From: Acinetobacter sp. WU_MDCI_Axc73
GTDB lineage: Bacteria; Pseudomonadota; Gammaproteobacteria; Pseudomonadales; Moraxellaceae
Assembly (NCBI RefSeq): GCF_025562455.1
Contig: NZ_JAHPRO010000005.1
Coordinates: forward strand, 62,001-126,000
Length of the DNA: 64,000 nt
Direction: 5' to 3'
A program made the position numbers and the translations under genes. Of the stretch, positions 10,267 through 19,049 are shown in pieces (position 1 is the stretch's first letter; every line of letters begins with the position of its first letter). The notes beneath the pieces are model-generated. The model made no database searches. It was not told the origin of the DNA and saw only the letters and a list, made by a program, of their open reading frames with translations.

Positions 10267-10268
10267 TA

Positions 10269-10870
10269 GAACCAAAACAACTTGAGTGAAGATCCTCAAA
10301 TATTGTTTGTTGTTAGCTCATTAGACATCGAGGTTACCATATCTGGTTCATCTTGGCCGAGAATGAACTCTTATAGACCAAGCAGCATATGAATACCTTA
10401 TATTTAAGATAGCACCTAATACTAAATCGATCAAGTTTTACTCAATCATTTTATTAGTCTTTTAGCCAAAAATCAGATCTCACATCAAACTTTTTAGAAG
10501 TTAACTCGGTTGGACTGATACACAGTAACGCCATTAACACAGGAAAAAGACCAAGCAAAGCACAAAGTAAAAATCCGAAATACATTTACGCATACTTACA
10601 ATGTAAAACAGTTATCTTGATCAATAAAAATCTGATCGTAATATACCGCTTCCCTCTATTTCCTTTTTCCTTTAAAGACACAACTTATGTAAGCAAAAGA
10701 AATAAACTGTGAGCTTTTGCAGCAATTCTTATTAAATATTCTAAAATTGTACTTAAACAGTAAAATAATGAATTAAAAGCATATTTTTATTTTAGAATGC
10801 CTAAGTTGGTTTGTTCCACGTTCATTATCAAAAATAAATCACTCATCTTTACGAACTGAATAAAATTGAA
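10269..10870. other. 600-base stretch with no convincing gene
   Basis: AT-rich and without a long reading frame. The only candidate is a 43-codon minus-strand frame (10454-10585), listed separately. Otherwise I see no RNA gene, insertion sequence or clear repeat; the last 100 bases presumably hold the promoter of the META-domain gene. Confidence 0.5.
10454..10585 (-). CDS. Possible 43-residue membrane protein
   Basis: The frame starts at ATG 10585 and stops at TAA 10454. It encodes a strongly hydrophobic N-terminal half (YFGFLLCALLGLFPVLMALL) followed by a polar tail ending FWLKD, as in single-pass small proteins. There is no good Shine-Dalgarno sequence upstream, so this could be chance. 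I do not recognise it. Confidence 0.3.
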   Translation of the reverse strand: MYFGFLLCALLGLFPVLMALLCISPTELTSKKFDVRSDFWLKD

Positions 10871-10882
10871 TTGGAGAAAGAT

Positions 10883-11320
10883 ATGTTAAAAAAACTCATG
10901 ATGACGACTGGGATCGTATCTGCATTAGCCATGACTGGTTGTGCCACAATGTACAATCCATCTACTGACCGCAATCTAGACAAACTACAAAATAAAACGT
11001 GGTTAGTCACTGAAATCGATGGAGTAGAATATAAAGCTAATCCAGCTCAAACGACGAATGTTCCTGCTTTGATGTTTAACAATAGTGCACTGAGCGGTTC
11101 TGATGGATGTAATCGTCTAATGGGGGGATATACAGTCAAAGGTACTCATATTGCTTTCACTCAGCTAGCTAAAACTCAAATGGCTTGTTTATCTGCAACA
11201 GATGTTCCAGATAGATTCTCTAATGCTTTAGAGCAAACTACAAGCTATAAAGTTTCTGATAAAAAACTAGAACTATTAAATAAAGATGGAAAAGTTCTAG
11301 TTGAGTTAAAAAGTAAATAA
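10883..11320 (+). CDS. META-domain (HslJ-like) lipoprotein
   Basis: A 145-residue outer-membrane-type lipoprotein. The lipobox LAMTGC follows a short signal sequence, then a META/DUF306 domain: KTWLVTEIDG, SGSDGCNRLMGGYTVKG and FTQLAKTQMAC are the usual conserved segments. Related HslJ proteins are heat-inducible and affect novobiocin resistance in E. coli; the biochemical role is unknown. ATG 10883 is preferred over an upstream TTG because GGAG (10873-10876) is spaced correctly and the signal peptide then starts with MLKKLMM. Confidence 0.87.
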   Translation: MLKKLMMTTGIVSALAMTGCATMYNPSTDRNLDKLQNKTWLVTEIDGVEYKANPAQTTNVPALMFNNSALSGSDGCNRLMGGYTVKGTHIAFTQLAKTQMACLSATDVPDRFSNALEQTTSYKVSDKKLELLNKDGKVLVELKSK

Positions 11321-11327
11321 ATAAGTA

Positions 11328-11360
11328 AAGCTCCCAACGATGAGTTGGGAGCTTCTAATT
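11328..11360 (+). terminator. Terminator-like hairpin
   Basis: AAGCTCCCAAC (11328-11338) pairs with GTTGGGAGCTT (11344-11354), an 11-bp stem eight bases after the META gene. The T-run is interrupted. Confidence 0.75.
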
Positions 11361-11518
11361 TAGTTGTAAATATTGGACTTCTTCCATCATTGTTTAAACC
11401 CTCTTAATTATTCTCCCGCGAAGAGACAATTAAAGTAAATTATAAAAAAAGCCACATGATTTAGAATATTTATCGCAACATACTTCTAGCGAAATCCTTC
11501 AGTTATTTGATTTTCAAG

Positions 11519-12061
11519 TTAAGCAGTTTGTTTCATCTTGAGCACTAAAATGTTTCTGCTGCGCATATAAAAATTTACAATAACCAAGGCTAAAATCACC
11601 GCTCCAATAATATCCAAAGGAAAATGTACACCCAAATAAATACGCGACCACCCAACCAAAGCTGCAATCACAAAGGCAATCGCTCCAAGTTTTTGGCAGC
11701 CTTGATATACAAAAGAAAATGCCAATATGCTAATCGTTAGCATATGGTGACTTGGAAAAGAATTTGTTGCTTTATGGGCAATCAGCAAATGCCCCAATCC
11801 CAATGCAAATGGCCGTGCATGATAATAAAAGTGATCAATCGTGCTTGCAATACAAACACCGATCAGAACGACCAACATACTATGTAAATAGGCTTTTTTA
11901 TAATTTGAATTGTTTTTAATCAATAAAATAGTACATAAAAGTAGATAAATACCAATCAGATCATGCGAGATAAAAATAGCCATTTTTAATAAAAATGATG
12001 CTGGTGTAGTCGATGCATTGATCCATAAAAACACATGATGATTAAACGTGGAAAGAAACAT
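11519..12061 (-). CDS. PAP2 phosphatase, probable undecaprenyl-diphosphatase
   Basis: A 180-residue integral membrane PAP2 protein with five or six hydrophobic segments. All three acid phosphatase motifs are present: ARP at 82-84, SFPSHH at 101-106 and SR..... H...D (S139, R140, H146, D150). The size and motif spacing resemble BcrC/YbjG, which dephosphorylate undecaprenyl pyrophosphate to recycle the carrier lipid of peptidoglycan. It is read away from a second PAP2 gene at 12240. An alternative substrate is phosphatidylglycerol phosphate. Confidence 0.82.
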   Translation of the reverse strand: MFLSTFNHHVFLWINASTTPASFLLKMAIFISHDLIGIYLLLCTILLIKNNSNYKKAYLHSMLVVLIGVCIASTIDHFYYHARPFALGLGHLLIAHKATNSFPSHHMLTISILAFSFVYQGCQKLGAIAFVIAALVGWSRIYLGVHFPLDIIGAVILALVIVNFYMRSRNILVLKMKQTA

Positions 12062-12239
12062 AAATCAGTCATAAAGCCAAATCACTGGGTTTATTAGACT
12101 AATGTTAGATTAAGGATTTCTTGGATTTAGATCACAATAAACCTTTGAAAAATATATTAAAAAAACAAATAAACTTCTCAGAAACACTTAATCTTGATGA
12201 TTTATTATTCAGGTAAGTATACTTTGGGATCTAGTAAAA

Positions 12240-12959
12240 GTGGCTTTGTATTTAAAAAAATTTGACTGCTTCAATCTTATTTTATTGTTCTCTACTGCCC
12301 TATTGATGCTGACTTTCATACCTGTTGCTGGGTCAATAGATCAAATACTCAGTCTTCCATGGGTAAATCATTCTGGATATTATTTAAGGGAAAACTGGTT
12401 TTTAGTTAAGGTTGGACATGAATTTTTAAAGAATCTCGTAATTGTGATTGCAATCATACATTGTGTTGTTTGGCTTAAACTATCACTTGAAAAATCCCGT
12501 TCACCGTGGCGTTCGATTAGTGGCTTTGTAGTCGTGGGAATGATGACTTCTGTTGCAGTGATTGGTTTACTTAAATCACAATCGATGCATGCGTGTCCTT
12601 GGGCACTTTTACAAGTCGATAAAGAGCATATCGACTGGCTCAAACCGTTTAGCTCTCGAGGTAAGTGTTTCCCTGGAGGACATGCATCTGCTGGATTTTC
12701 TTTAGTCATTTTATATTTTGCTTATCGTCCATTTTATCCCAAACTAGCACGATACGGACTTGTGTTCGCTTTGATCATGGGTATAGTTATGAGTGCAGTT
12801 CAAATGATACGTGGTGCTCATTTTTTAAGTCATAACTTATGGGCACTTTGGTGGTCATGGCTTATAGATTTTATCTTGTATAAAGTATGGCAAAGGGGTT
12901 GGCCTTTTTATTTCAAGTCACTCTCAATTGATAGCAAGAATCAGGGTAACCAATATTAG
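12240..12959 (+). CDS. PAP2 family membrane phosphatase linked to eptA
   Basis: A 239-residue multi-pass protein with PAP2 motifs PGGHAS (145-150) and RGAHFLSHN (191-199), plus a KSQSMHACPW segment (112-121). The form is that of lipid A or periplasmic lipid phosphatases rather than BcrC. It starts at a GTG and ends 85 bases before an EptA-type gene on the same strand, so the two may be one unit: a phosphatase could free or turn over a phosphate group at sites that EptA modifies. That role is inferred from position only; the substrate is unknown. Confidence 0.78.
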   Translation: MALYLKKFDCFNLILLFSTALLMLTFIPVAGSIDQILSLPWVNHSGYYLRENWFLVKVGHEFLKNLVIVIAIIHCVVWLKLSLEKSRSPWRSISGFVVVGMMTSVAVIGLLKSQSMHACPWALLQVDKEHIDWLKPFSSRGKCFPGGHASAGFSLVILYFAYRPFYPKLARYGLVFALIMGIVMSAVQMIRGAHFLSHNLWALWWSWLIDFILYKVWQRGWPFYFKSLSIDSKNQGNQY

Positions 12960-13044
12960 TTATTGATTTTTAATTAAATTTTATCTAATTATTTCTTAAT
13001 CTTATCAGTTTTAAATAGAGCATCTGCATCAATTACACGAAATT

Positions 13045-14703
13045 ATGCGTATGGTTACTCTATTTAAGTTTAAACGAACCTCCGTATCTCTAAGAATGTT
13101 TAATATTTTGGTCGCCAGCTGGTTGGCCAGTTTTACCAATATTGGTTTCTATGAACATCTTTGCTCATTTAGTTCTTTTTCAGGATTTATTCAATACTCT
13201 TTTATTTTTGTGACTTTTTTAATCTTAAGCGGATTTTATTTTTTTATTTTACAGATTTTTAGCTGGCAGCATTCAGCTAAAGCGCTTGCCATTATCTTAA
13301 TTGTGTTGACAGGACTTTCATCTTATTTTGTCAACCAACTGGGGGTAAATATTAATCCTGATCAAATTCAGAATGTGATGCAAACAGATGTCGATGAAGC
13401 ATTTGACTTATTATCTGTTCCTTTTTTATTGTGGATCATTCAGACCGTTGTTTTACCACTGATCGTTGTATTCTATATAAAAATCAAGCCTATTCAGAGT
13501 GTTAGAAGCCTTGTTGTCGATAAATCAATCAGCTTGATGATTGCTTTGCTTATTATGGGTCTCGGTTTATTTTCATTCTATAGTCAATATGCGCCTATTT
13601 TTCGAGAAAATCGTGAATTAAAAGCCCAAATTTCTCCTTTAAATATCTTATCGAGTAGTTGGAGCTATGCACATAGAAGTACAAAAGACCAAAATCTACC
13701 CTTAATACCTTATGGTGAAGATGCACATCAAGTGAATTCTGCAATCCAGCAACCTGCTAAAATTATGGTTTTGGTCGTGGGTGAAACTGCACGTGCGCAA
13801 AATTTTAGTTTAAATGGCTATGGCAAAATGACAAATCCTGAACTAAGTCAATTGGATATTGTCAATTTTAGTCAGGCATCTTCGTGTGGAACACAAACCT
13901 CTGTGTCTGTACCCTGCATGTTCTCTGGAATGCCTCGCAAGAACTATGATGCTGCTCTGGCTTCACACCGTGAAGGTTTGCTGGATATCGCTCAACGAGC
14001 AGGTTATCAAGTCACATGGATTGATAATAATTCAGGATGCAAAGGGACTTGTGATCGCATAAAAAATTATATAGTGCCCAAAGATCAGCCTGTTTACAAA
14101 AAATGGTGTAAAAATGGTGAATGTCATGATGCAGCCTTATTGGTAGCACTTTCTGATTATTTAAAACAGCTTGATATTCAGCATTTAAAGCAAAATCAGT
14201 TAATTGTATTACATCAAATAGGCAGTCATGGACCAGCCTATTATAAGCGTTACCCTGATGAATTTAAAAAATTTCTACCTGTGTGTGAAACCAATAATAT
14301 TCAAAATTGTGATCATCAGTCATTAATTAATACTTATGATAATACGATTTTATATACAGACCATCTTGTGGCGAGTACTATTCGTTTATTACAAGAAACA
14401 AGTGTCCCAACTGGATTAATTTATCTATCTGATCATGGTGAGTCAACTGGAGAAAGAGGTCTATATTTGCATGGAACGCCTTATTTTATGGCACCTAAAG
14501 AGCAGACTCATATTCCAATGCTATTTTGGACCTCACAACTATGGCCAGAACATCAAAAAATTCAGCATTGTTTAAGTAAACAAAAGGATCATGCTGTGAG
14601 TCAGGATAATTTATTTCCAACGTTATTGAGTTTATTAAATATTCAAACCCATATACTCAATCGCCCACTCGATTTGCTCTCACAATGTGGAGGCAGTATT
14701 TAA
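13045..14703 (+). CDS. eptA: Lipid A phosphoethanolamine transferase (EptA/PmrC family)
   Basis: Transfers phosphoethanolamine from phosphatidylethanolamine to lipid A, lowering negative charge and polymyxin binding. The 552 residues comprise about five N-terminal membrane helices (to residue 180) and a periplasmic sulfatase-like domain. E247 in VGETARAQ is a likely zinc ligand, T285 in SCGTQTSVSVPC is the nucleophile position, and YLSDHGESTGE holds the distal metal ligands; C281 and C291 are a conserved pair. Strong similarity to Acinetobacter PmrC (for example PDQIQN, DNNSGCKG, SQDNLFPTLLSLLN). The regulator pair begins two bases after its stop, as in pmrCAB. Confidence 0.93.
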   Translation: MRMVTLFKFKRTSVSLRMFNILVASWLASFTNIGFYEHLCSFSSFSGFIQYSFIFVTFLILSGFYFFILQIFSWQHSAKALAIILIVLTGLSSYFVNQLGVNINPDQIQNVMQTDVDEAFDLLSVPFLLWIIQTVVLPLIVVFYIKIKPIQSVRSLVVDKSISLMIALLIMGLGLFSFYSQYAPIFRENRELKAQISPLNILSSSWSYAHRSTKDQNLPLIPYGEDAHQVNSAIQQPAKIMVLVVGETARAQNFSLNGYGKMTNPELSQLDIVNFSQASSCGTQTSVSVPCMFSGMPRKNYDAALASHREGLLDIAQRAGYQVTWIDNNSGCKGTCDRIKNYIVPKDQPVYKKWCKNGECHDAALLVALSDYLKQLDIQHLKQNQLIVLHQIGSHGPAYYKRYPDEFKKFLPVCETNNIQNCDHQSLINTYDNTILYTDHLVASTIRLLQETSVPTGLIYLSDHGESTGERGLYLHGTPYFMAPKEQTHIPMLFWTSQLWPEHQKIQHCLSKQKDHAVSQDNLFPTLLSLLNIQTHILNRPLDLLSQCGGSI

Positions 14704-14704
14704 A

Positions 14705-15391
14705 GTGATTCGTATTTTATATATCGAAGATGACTTAATGGTAGGAAAATCAACCTACCAACTGTTTCAGCACGAAAAATTTGAAATCGATTGGGCGAAA
14801 ACAGGATTAGAAGCCTTGGACTATTTGTTCCGTCAAACTTATCACATTGTACTATTAGATCTTGGATTACCGGAACTAGAAGGGTTAGAAGTCCTTAAAC
14901 ATATTCGTAAACAAGTCGATATGAATAAGATGGGTGTGATTATTATCAGTGCGCGTGACCAAAGTCGTGACAAGATTCAGGGGCTTAGACTCGGGGCGGA
15001 TGATTATATTGTAAAACCCTATGATTTTGATGAGTTGATTGCCAGAATTGAATCTGTTTTACGACGCGGAAACTATAACTCTCTCGAAGAAATTCATTTT
15101 AAAGTTGGCAATGTTCAACTTTTTCCAAATACGCATCGGGTGCTAAAAGGAAAAAAGAACATCGAACTTTCAGCCAAAGAATGGGCAATTTTAGAACCCA
15201 TGATGATGTATCCCAATCAGATTTTTTCCCGACAAATGCTAGAACAAAAACTTTATAGCTGGGATACTGACATCAGTAGCAATACCATTGAGGTACACAT
15301 TCATAACCTCCGATATAAATTAGGCAAAGATTTTATTCGTACTGTTCGTGGTCTGGGGTATTGTATAGAGACTCCAAAAGCTTCAGGTTAG
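14705..15391 (+). CDS. pmrA: PmrA-like response regulator (OmpR family)
   Basis: Receiver plus winged-helix DNA-binding protein of 228 residues. The acidic pair E9/D10, phospho-acceptor D52 in LLDLGLP, and K104 in DDYIVKPYDF are all in place; the OmpR/PhoB output domain ends with SSNTIEVHIHNLRYKLG and IRTVRGLGY. Two GTG starts are possible: 14687, inside eptA with no ribosome site, and 14705, with GGAGG at 14689-14693; I chose 14705. Clearly related to PmrA but divergent from the A. baumannii protein I recall, so the symbol marks homology, not proven orthology. Confidence 0.85.
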   Translation: MIRILYIEDDLMVGKSTYQLFQHEKFEIDWAKTGLEALDYLFRQTYHIVLLDLGLPELEGLEVLKHIRKQVDMNKMGVIIISARDQSRDKIQGLRLGADDYIVKPYDFDELIARIESVLRRGNYNSLEEIHFKVGNVQLFPNTHRVLKGKKNIELSAKEWAILEPMMMYPNQIFSRQMLEQKLYSWDTDISSNTIEVHIHNLRYKLGKDFIRTVRGLGYCIETPKASG

Positions 15392-15399
15392 CTGCCGAG

Positions 15400-16791
15400 A
15401 TGCTCACTTTTTACAATAATTACAACAGAATTAGGCAATTTTATCGTGGTCTGCCACTGAGTTCGAGGATGTCATGGAGCATCTCGATTTTTAGTATTAT
15501 TTTGCTGATTGTCATCGGTATTGCTGCCTATCGGATCGCTCTTGAAGAATCACAGGAAGTGATTGATCGCCAAATGCAGGAAATGGCAGAATTTCTGAAT
15601 AAAAACAATCTTTCAAATCGCCTTTCAAGTTTTGACCCTCATGTCAGATATGATGAAACCGATGTTTTTATCGACATTATTCCTAAGAATGAACTTGAGT
15701 ACATCAGTCAGCATCATAACTATATTTTGCCGTATTCGAATTCAGCACATTTTTCCAAGCATAAAACTTCTCGAGGTGAATTAAAGATTTATGTATTACC
15801 GCTTGCAGATAAGCAAATTCAAATTAGTCAACTCATCAAAGTGCGCCGTCATCTGGCAGAGGAACTAGCATTTAATATGCTCATTCCTTATCTCTTGTTC
15901 ATGCCATTTGCTATTTATGCAGTTTATCGGCTTATACGTCATCACTTAAGATCGATTGGTGAACTCAGTGTAACCTTTGCACAACGAGATTATGATGATT
16001 TATCAGAGATTCACGTTAAGGATTTACCTGTTGAACTTACTCCTGCGATCAATGAGCTAAATTATTTATTTAAAAGGATTGAAGCCGCACAAAAGCAACA
16101 ACAACTTTTTGTTGCTAACGCTGCACACGAATTAAGAACGCCTCTTACAGCCCTCAATCTGCAAAGCTCGCTGTTAATGAAAACTCAACGTAATAGCTCA
16201 ACTTTTAATGAAAATTTGCAAGACCTAAGGCTTAGCCTAGATCGAATGACACATTTGGTCGAACAGTTAATGGCATTAGCACATCAAGAGGTTCAACAAC
16301 ATGAAGCTCTTGAAAAATTAAACCTGATAGATGCAACACGTCGTAATGTAGGTCAATTGCTTGCCAATGCCCATTATAAAAACATAGACATACAAGTCGA
16401 CATTCAGAATCTTCCTGAGGAATTAAATATTTGGGCAACTCGTAATACCCTAGATAGTATTTTTATTAACTTGATTGACAATGCAATCAAATATAGTCCC
16501 GTGAAGAGTCTGATTCTGATTCAAATATACTGTGCAGAAAACGAACATTGTTATGTGGAAATTCATGATAGTGGTAATGGGATTGCACCAGAGCAATATG
16601 AATATGTCATGCAACGCTTTGTTCGACTGGTTGAAACGCAGCATCAAGCTATAGGAAGTGGGCTTGGTCTATCCATTGTACAATCAGCCCTACAAACTAT
16701 TGATGCCAAAATGCAACTCAGTAGTTCAGAGCGATTAAAGGGTTTGAAAGTCGTTCTAACTTTTAAACAAAATAAATACGCCGAAACATAG
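15400..16791 (+). CDS. pmrB: PmrB-like sensor histidine kinase
   Basis: A 463-residue membrane sensor. TM1 is near 26-44 and TM2 near 159-177, framing a periplasmic domain of about 115 residues; then HAMP-like linker, H-box AAHELRTPLTALNLQ (His243), N-box NLIDNAIKYSP, and G-boxes DSGNGIAP and GSGLGLSIV. A TTG at 15361 would extend it into pmrA; ATG 15400, eight bases after the pmrA stop, is preferred. PmrB kinases respond to acid, iron or polycationic peptides and phosphorylate PmrA, which activates pmrC. Confidence 0.85.
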   Translation: MLTFYNNYNRIRQFYRGLPLSSRMSWSISIFSIILLIVIGIAAYRIALEESQEVIDRQMQEMAEFLNKNNLSNRLSSFDPHVRYDETDVFIDIIPKNELEYISQHHNYILPYSNSAHFSKHKTSRGELKIYVLPLADKQIQISQLIKVRRHLAEELAFNMLIPYLLFMPFAIYAVYRLIRHHLRSIGELSVTFAQRDYDDLSEIHVKDLPVELTPAINELNYLFKRIEAAQKQQQLFVANAAHELRTPLTALNLQSSLLMKTQRNSSTFNENLQDLRLSLDRMTHLVEQLMALAHQEVQQHEALEKLNLIDATRRNVGQLLANAHYKNIDIQVDIQNLPEELNIWATRNTLDSIFINLIDNAIKYSPVKSLILIQIYCAENEHCYVEIHDSGNGIAPEQYEYVMQRFVRLVETQHQAIGSGLGLSIVQSALQTIDAKMQLSSSERLKGLKVVLTFKQNKYAET

Positions 16792-16963
16792 TTTTATAAA
16801 CGGCAACTTTATTGCGCAAACATTAAAAAACTAAATACCCGCTGAGCCAAGCAAGTTTAAGTCACAACTTGGGTGTAAGGTCAATCTAACTTCATGAGTA
16901 TATGGAGTTGATCAGATTTCGAGAAAAGTTATGCTGCATCAGAATAATACAAATTAGATTTTA

Positions 16964-16992
16964 AATGAGCCCAACAATTTATTGGGCTCATT
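16964..16992 (-). terminator. Terminator-like hairpin
   Basis: AATGAGCCCAA (16964-16974) pairs with TTGGGCTCATT (16982-16992). It lies 10 bases past the stop of the small acidic gene and about 170 bases past the end of pmrB, so it may serve both strands. Confidence 0.7.
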
Positions 16993-17001
16993 ATTGTGTC
17001 A

Positions 17002-17205
17002 TCACTCCTCTTCAATCTCGATAGGATCGCCATCTTCTGGTCGAATATGACGTTCACCATCCTCAGCGGGATCAACACTTGAACCATCTTTGGTAATTGA
17101 GTTATACAATTCATCTTCTTTTTTATCATCAATGAATTCTTCATCTTCAAAATCTAGAGGTTCATTATCATCATTGAAATTTAAAGGTTGTTCTTCGTCT
17201 ATCAT
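17002..17205 (-). CDS. Small acidic protein of unknown function
   Basis: 67 residues, over a third Asp or Glu (for example NDDNEPLDFEDEEFIDD), with no hydrophobic segment; it is probably soluble and largely unstructured. GGATAAAGACTC upstream gives a weak ribosome site, and a terminator-type hairpin follows. I do not recognise a domain. Composition is far from random for this AT-rich DNA, which supports a real gene. Confidence 0.6.
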   Translation of the reverse strand: MIDEEQPLNFNDDNEPLDFEDEEFIDDKKEDELYNSITKDGSSVDPAEDGERHIRPEDGDPIEIEEE

Positions 17206-17429
17206 GAGTCTTTATCCTTAATAGTCTTCTTTCATAAATCCTTTTTTATTTCTCCATATTGGGAAAAAGTAAAAAGAATTTAAATCATTATGAAAGAGTT
17301 CTAATACATTAATTTTACAGGTAGTCATTTCAAAATAAGTTTTCATTCAGAAAATGAAGTATCACTATAAATAACATCGTGACTCATTGTCCTTAAACTT
17401 TAAATTAAAATGGATTCGTTAAATGCGCT

Positions 17430-18269
17430 TTAATCATCTGCCAGAAATTGCAGTAAATCCTGTGCAACCCGCTCTTGTTGGGTGGCCAGGACGCCATGTG
17501 GTTCTCCCTCATATTCAATCAGGGTTGCATTCGGTATCTCTTTTTTCACCGCATACGCACTGACTTCTATCGGTACGGTTTTGTCTGCGGTACCATGAAT
17601 CACCAATAAAGGTACGGTGAAGGCTGCCAGATCAGGTCTAAAATCAGTATAGGCAAATGCTCGAACACAATCTACTGTGGCTTTAAGGCTTGCCTGCATG
17701 GCAACTTGTGTATTCCATCTGAGAAACTCATCACTCACAGCATGTTTAAGTAAGCCAACACCATAAAAGTCTTTAAAGAAATCACTATAAAATTTTGGGC
17801 GTTCAGCCAATAACCCTTCGATCATTTCCTGAAAAACTGACCCGTCCACACCATCAGGATGATCTTCAGTCTTTAATAAGAAAGGAACAACGGATGAAAT
17901 CAGGGCCACTTTTTTAATATCTTGAGCCTGATAGCGGCTTAAATAACGTGCGATTTCTCCACCACCCATTGAAAAACCTACTAACGTAACATTTGATAAT
18001 TGCTTATCTTCAATAATGCCACGCAAATCATCTGCTAATGTGTCGTATTGATATCCAGACCATGTTTGTTCAGAGCGGCCAAAACCACGACGATCATAAT
18101 GAATGACACGATAGCCTGCTTCGACAATTTTCATCGCAATCCAGTCCCAGCTATCAGATGATAAAGGCCAGCCATGAATTAAGATGACAGGATCACCCTC
18201 TCCCCAGTCTTTGATATAAAGTTGTGCTTTTACATCAAGTGTTTCATATTCATTTTCAGTGACTGACAT
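17430..18269 (-). CDS. Alpha/beta hydrolase (non-haem haloperoxidase/esterase type)
   Basis: A 279-residue soluble hydrolase. Nucleophile elbow GFSMGG has S100; the other triad residues are D229 in IHGTADKTVP and H258 in GEPHG. The oxyanion segment IHGWPLSSDSWDW (31-43) and YDRRGFGRS (58-66) are typical of the arylesterase/perhydrolase branch often annotated as chloroperoxidase. The natural substrate cannot be read from the sequence. It is a lone gene on the minus strand; start ATG 18269 has a GGAATA upstream. Confidence 0.85.
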   Translation of the reverse strand: MSVTENEYETLDVKAQLYIKDWGEGDPVILIHGWPLSSDSWDWIAMKIVEAGYRVIHYDRRGFGRSEQTWSGYQYDTLADDLRGIIEDKQLSNVTLVGFSMGGGEIARYLSRYQAQDIKKVALISSVVPFLLKTEDHPDGVDGSVFQEMIEGLLAERPKFYSDFFKDFYGVGLLKHAVSDEFLRWNTQVAMQASLKATVDCVRAFAYTDFRPDLAAFTVPLLVIHGTADKTVPIEVSAYAVKKEIPNATLIEYEGEPHGVLATQQERVAQDLLQFLADD

Positions 18270-18620
18270 GGGTATTATTCCTTTAAGATGGCATACCCTT
18301 TGAATTTACGTGTGATCAGTTTAAATTGATAAAGCTAAAATGTTGATATTTTATACAGTACGTGAAGCTGTGTAGACTTTACGTTTTTATGCCATGAGCA
18401 TTTACTGTTATGAAAAGCGAGAGATCATCAATAAATTAGGCTGATGCAGCAAATAAATAGGAGAAACAATAAAATGCTATGATCATGATTAACCCACATA
18501 ATTCATGCAAACTCTACATTTCGTTGCGAACTGTATTAGTTCAACAACAGTTGACCAATATTTCATTTTTCTAATCATTGTTATATTGCCCTCATTCATC
18601 AATACAACAATGAAATCATC
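18270..18620. other. Intergenic region, no gene seen
   Basis: About 350 AT-rich bases between the divergent hydrolase and a small plus-strand gene. It must contain promoters for both; I see no RNA gene, repeat or insertion element. Confidence 0.5.
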
Positions 18621-18797
18621 ATGAAAACAGAACTTAGTACAGAGCTTCCTTCAATTATGGCAATGTGGGAATTCTTCAATGAAAACTTACATTTTAAATT
18701 GTCTAAATATGAATTTACTCAAGATGGGATTAAAGTTATCTATGTTGTTATGGGTGCTGATGAATCAGTTGAATCACAGCCTAGACGGCTTTCCTAA
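18621..18797 (+). CDS. Small conserved-looking hypothetical protein (58 aa)
   Basis: ATG 18621 to TAA 18797. The sequence (MAMWEFFNENLHFKLSKYEF, then DGIKVIYVVMGADES) is amphipathic, without a membrane segment or signal peptide. A hairpin (18800-18822) follows three bases after the stop, which supports a discrete transcript. No Shine-Dalgarno is obvious. I do not recognise a family. Confidence 0.5.
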   Translation: MKTELSTELPSIMAMWEFFNENLHFKLSKYEFTQDGIKVIYVVMGADESVESQPRRLS

Positions 18798-18799
18798 AT

Positions 18800-18822
18800 G
18801 GCTGAGTATGCTTAACTCAGCC
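18800..18822 (+). terminator. Terminator-like hairpin after the 58-aa gene
   Basis: GGCTGAGT (18800-18807) pairs with ACTCAGCC (18815-18822), loop of seven. The downstream T content is low, so strength is uncertain. Confidence 0.55.
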
Positions 18823-18948
18823 TAATACTCATTATCTTTAGAGAATTTAAATTTGCAAAATTCCTGCAATTTTCTGAATATTTAAAAAGCGTTAACTACA
18901 AACTACAAGATTTTCAAGAAATCTGAAAAATTAAATATATAGATCATT

Positions 18949-19049
18949 AGACCTCTTGCATAATTGTATAAAATACAACCAATGTGATAGTTCAGTTCTT
19001 TATTTACCAAACCTAGCTTTGATCGCTTTTTGATTTATGCAAAAGATCA
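18949..19049. repeat. 101-bp element with 15-base inverted ends (possible MITE or IS remnant)
   Basis: AGACCTCTTGCATAA (18949-18963) and TTATGCAAAAGATCA (19035-19049) are inverted copies with three mismatches. The ends look like those of IS5-family elements, but the 71 bases between encode nothing. The right end overlaps the stop codon of the GlxA-type gene. Chance is not excluded. Confidence 0.45.
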
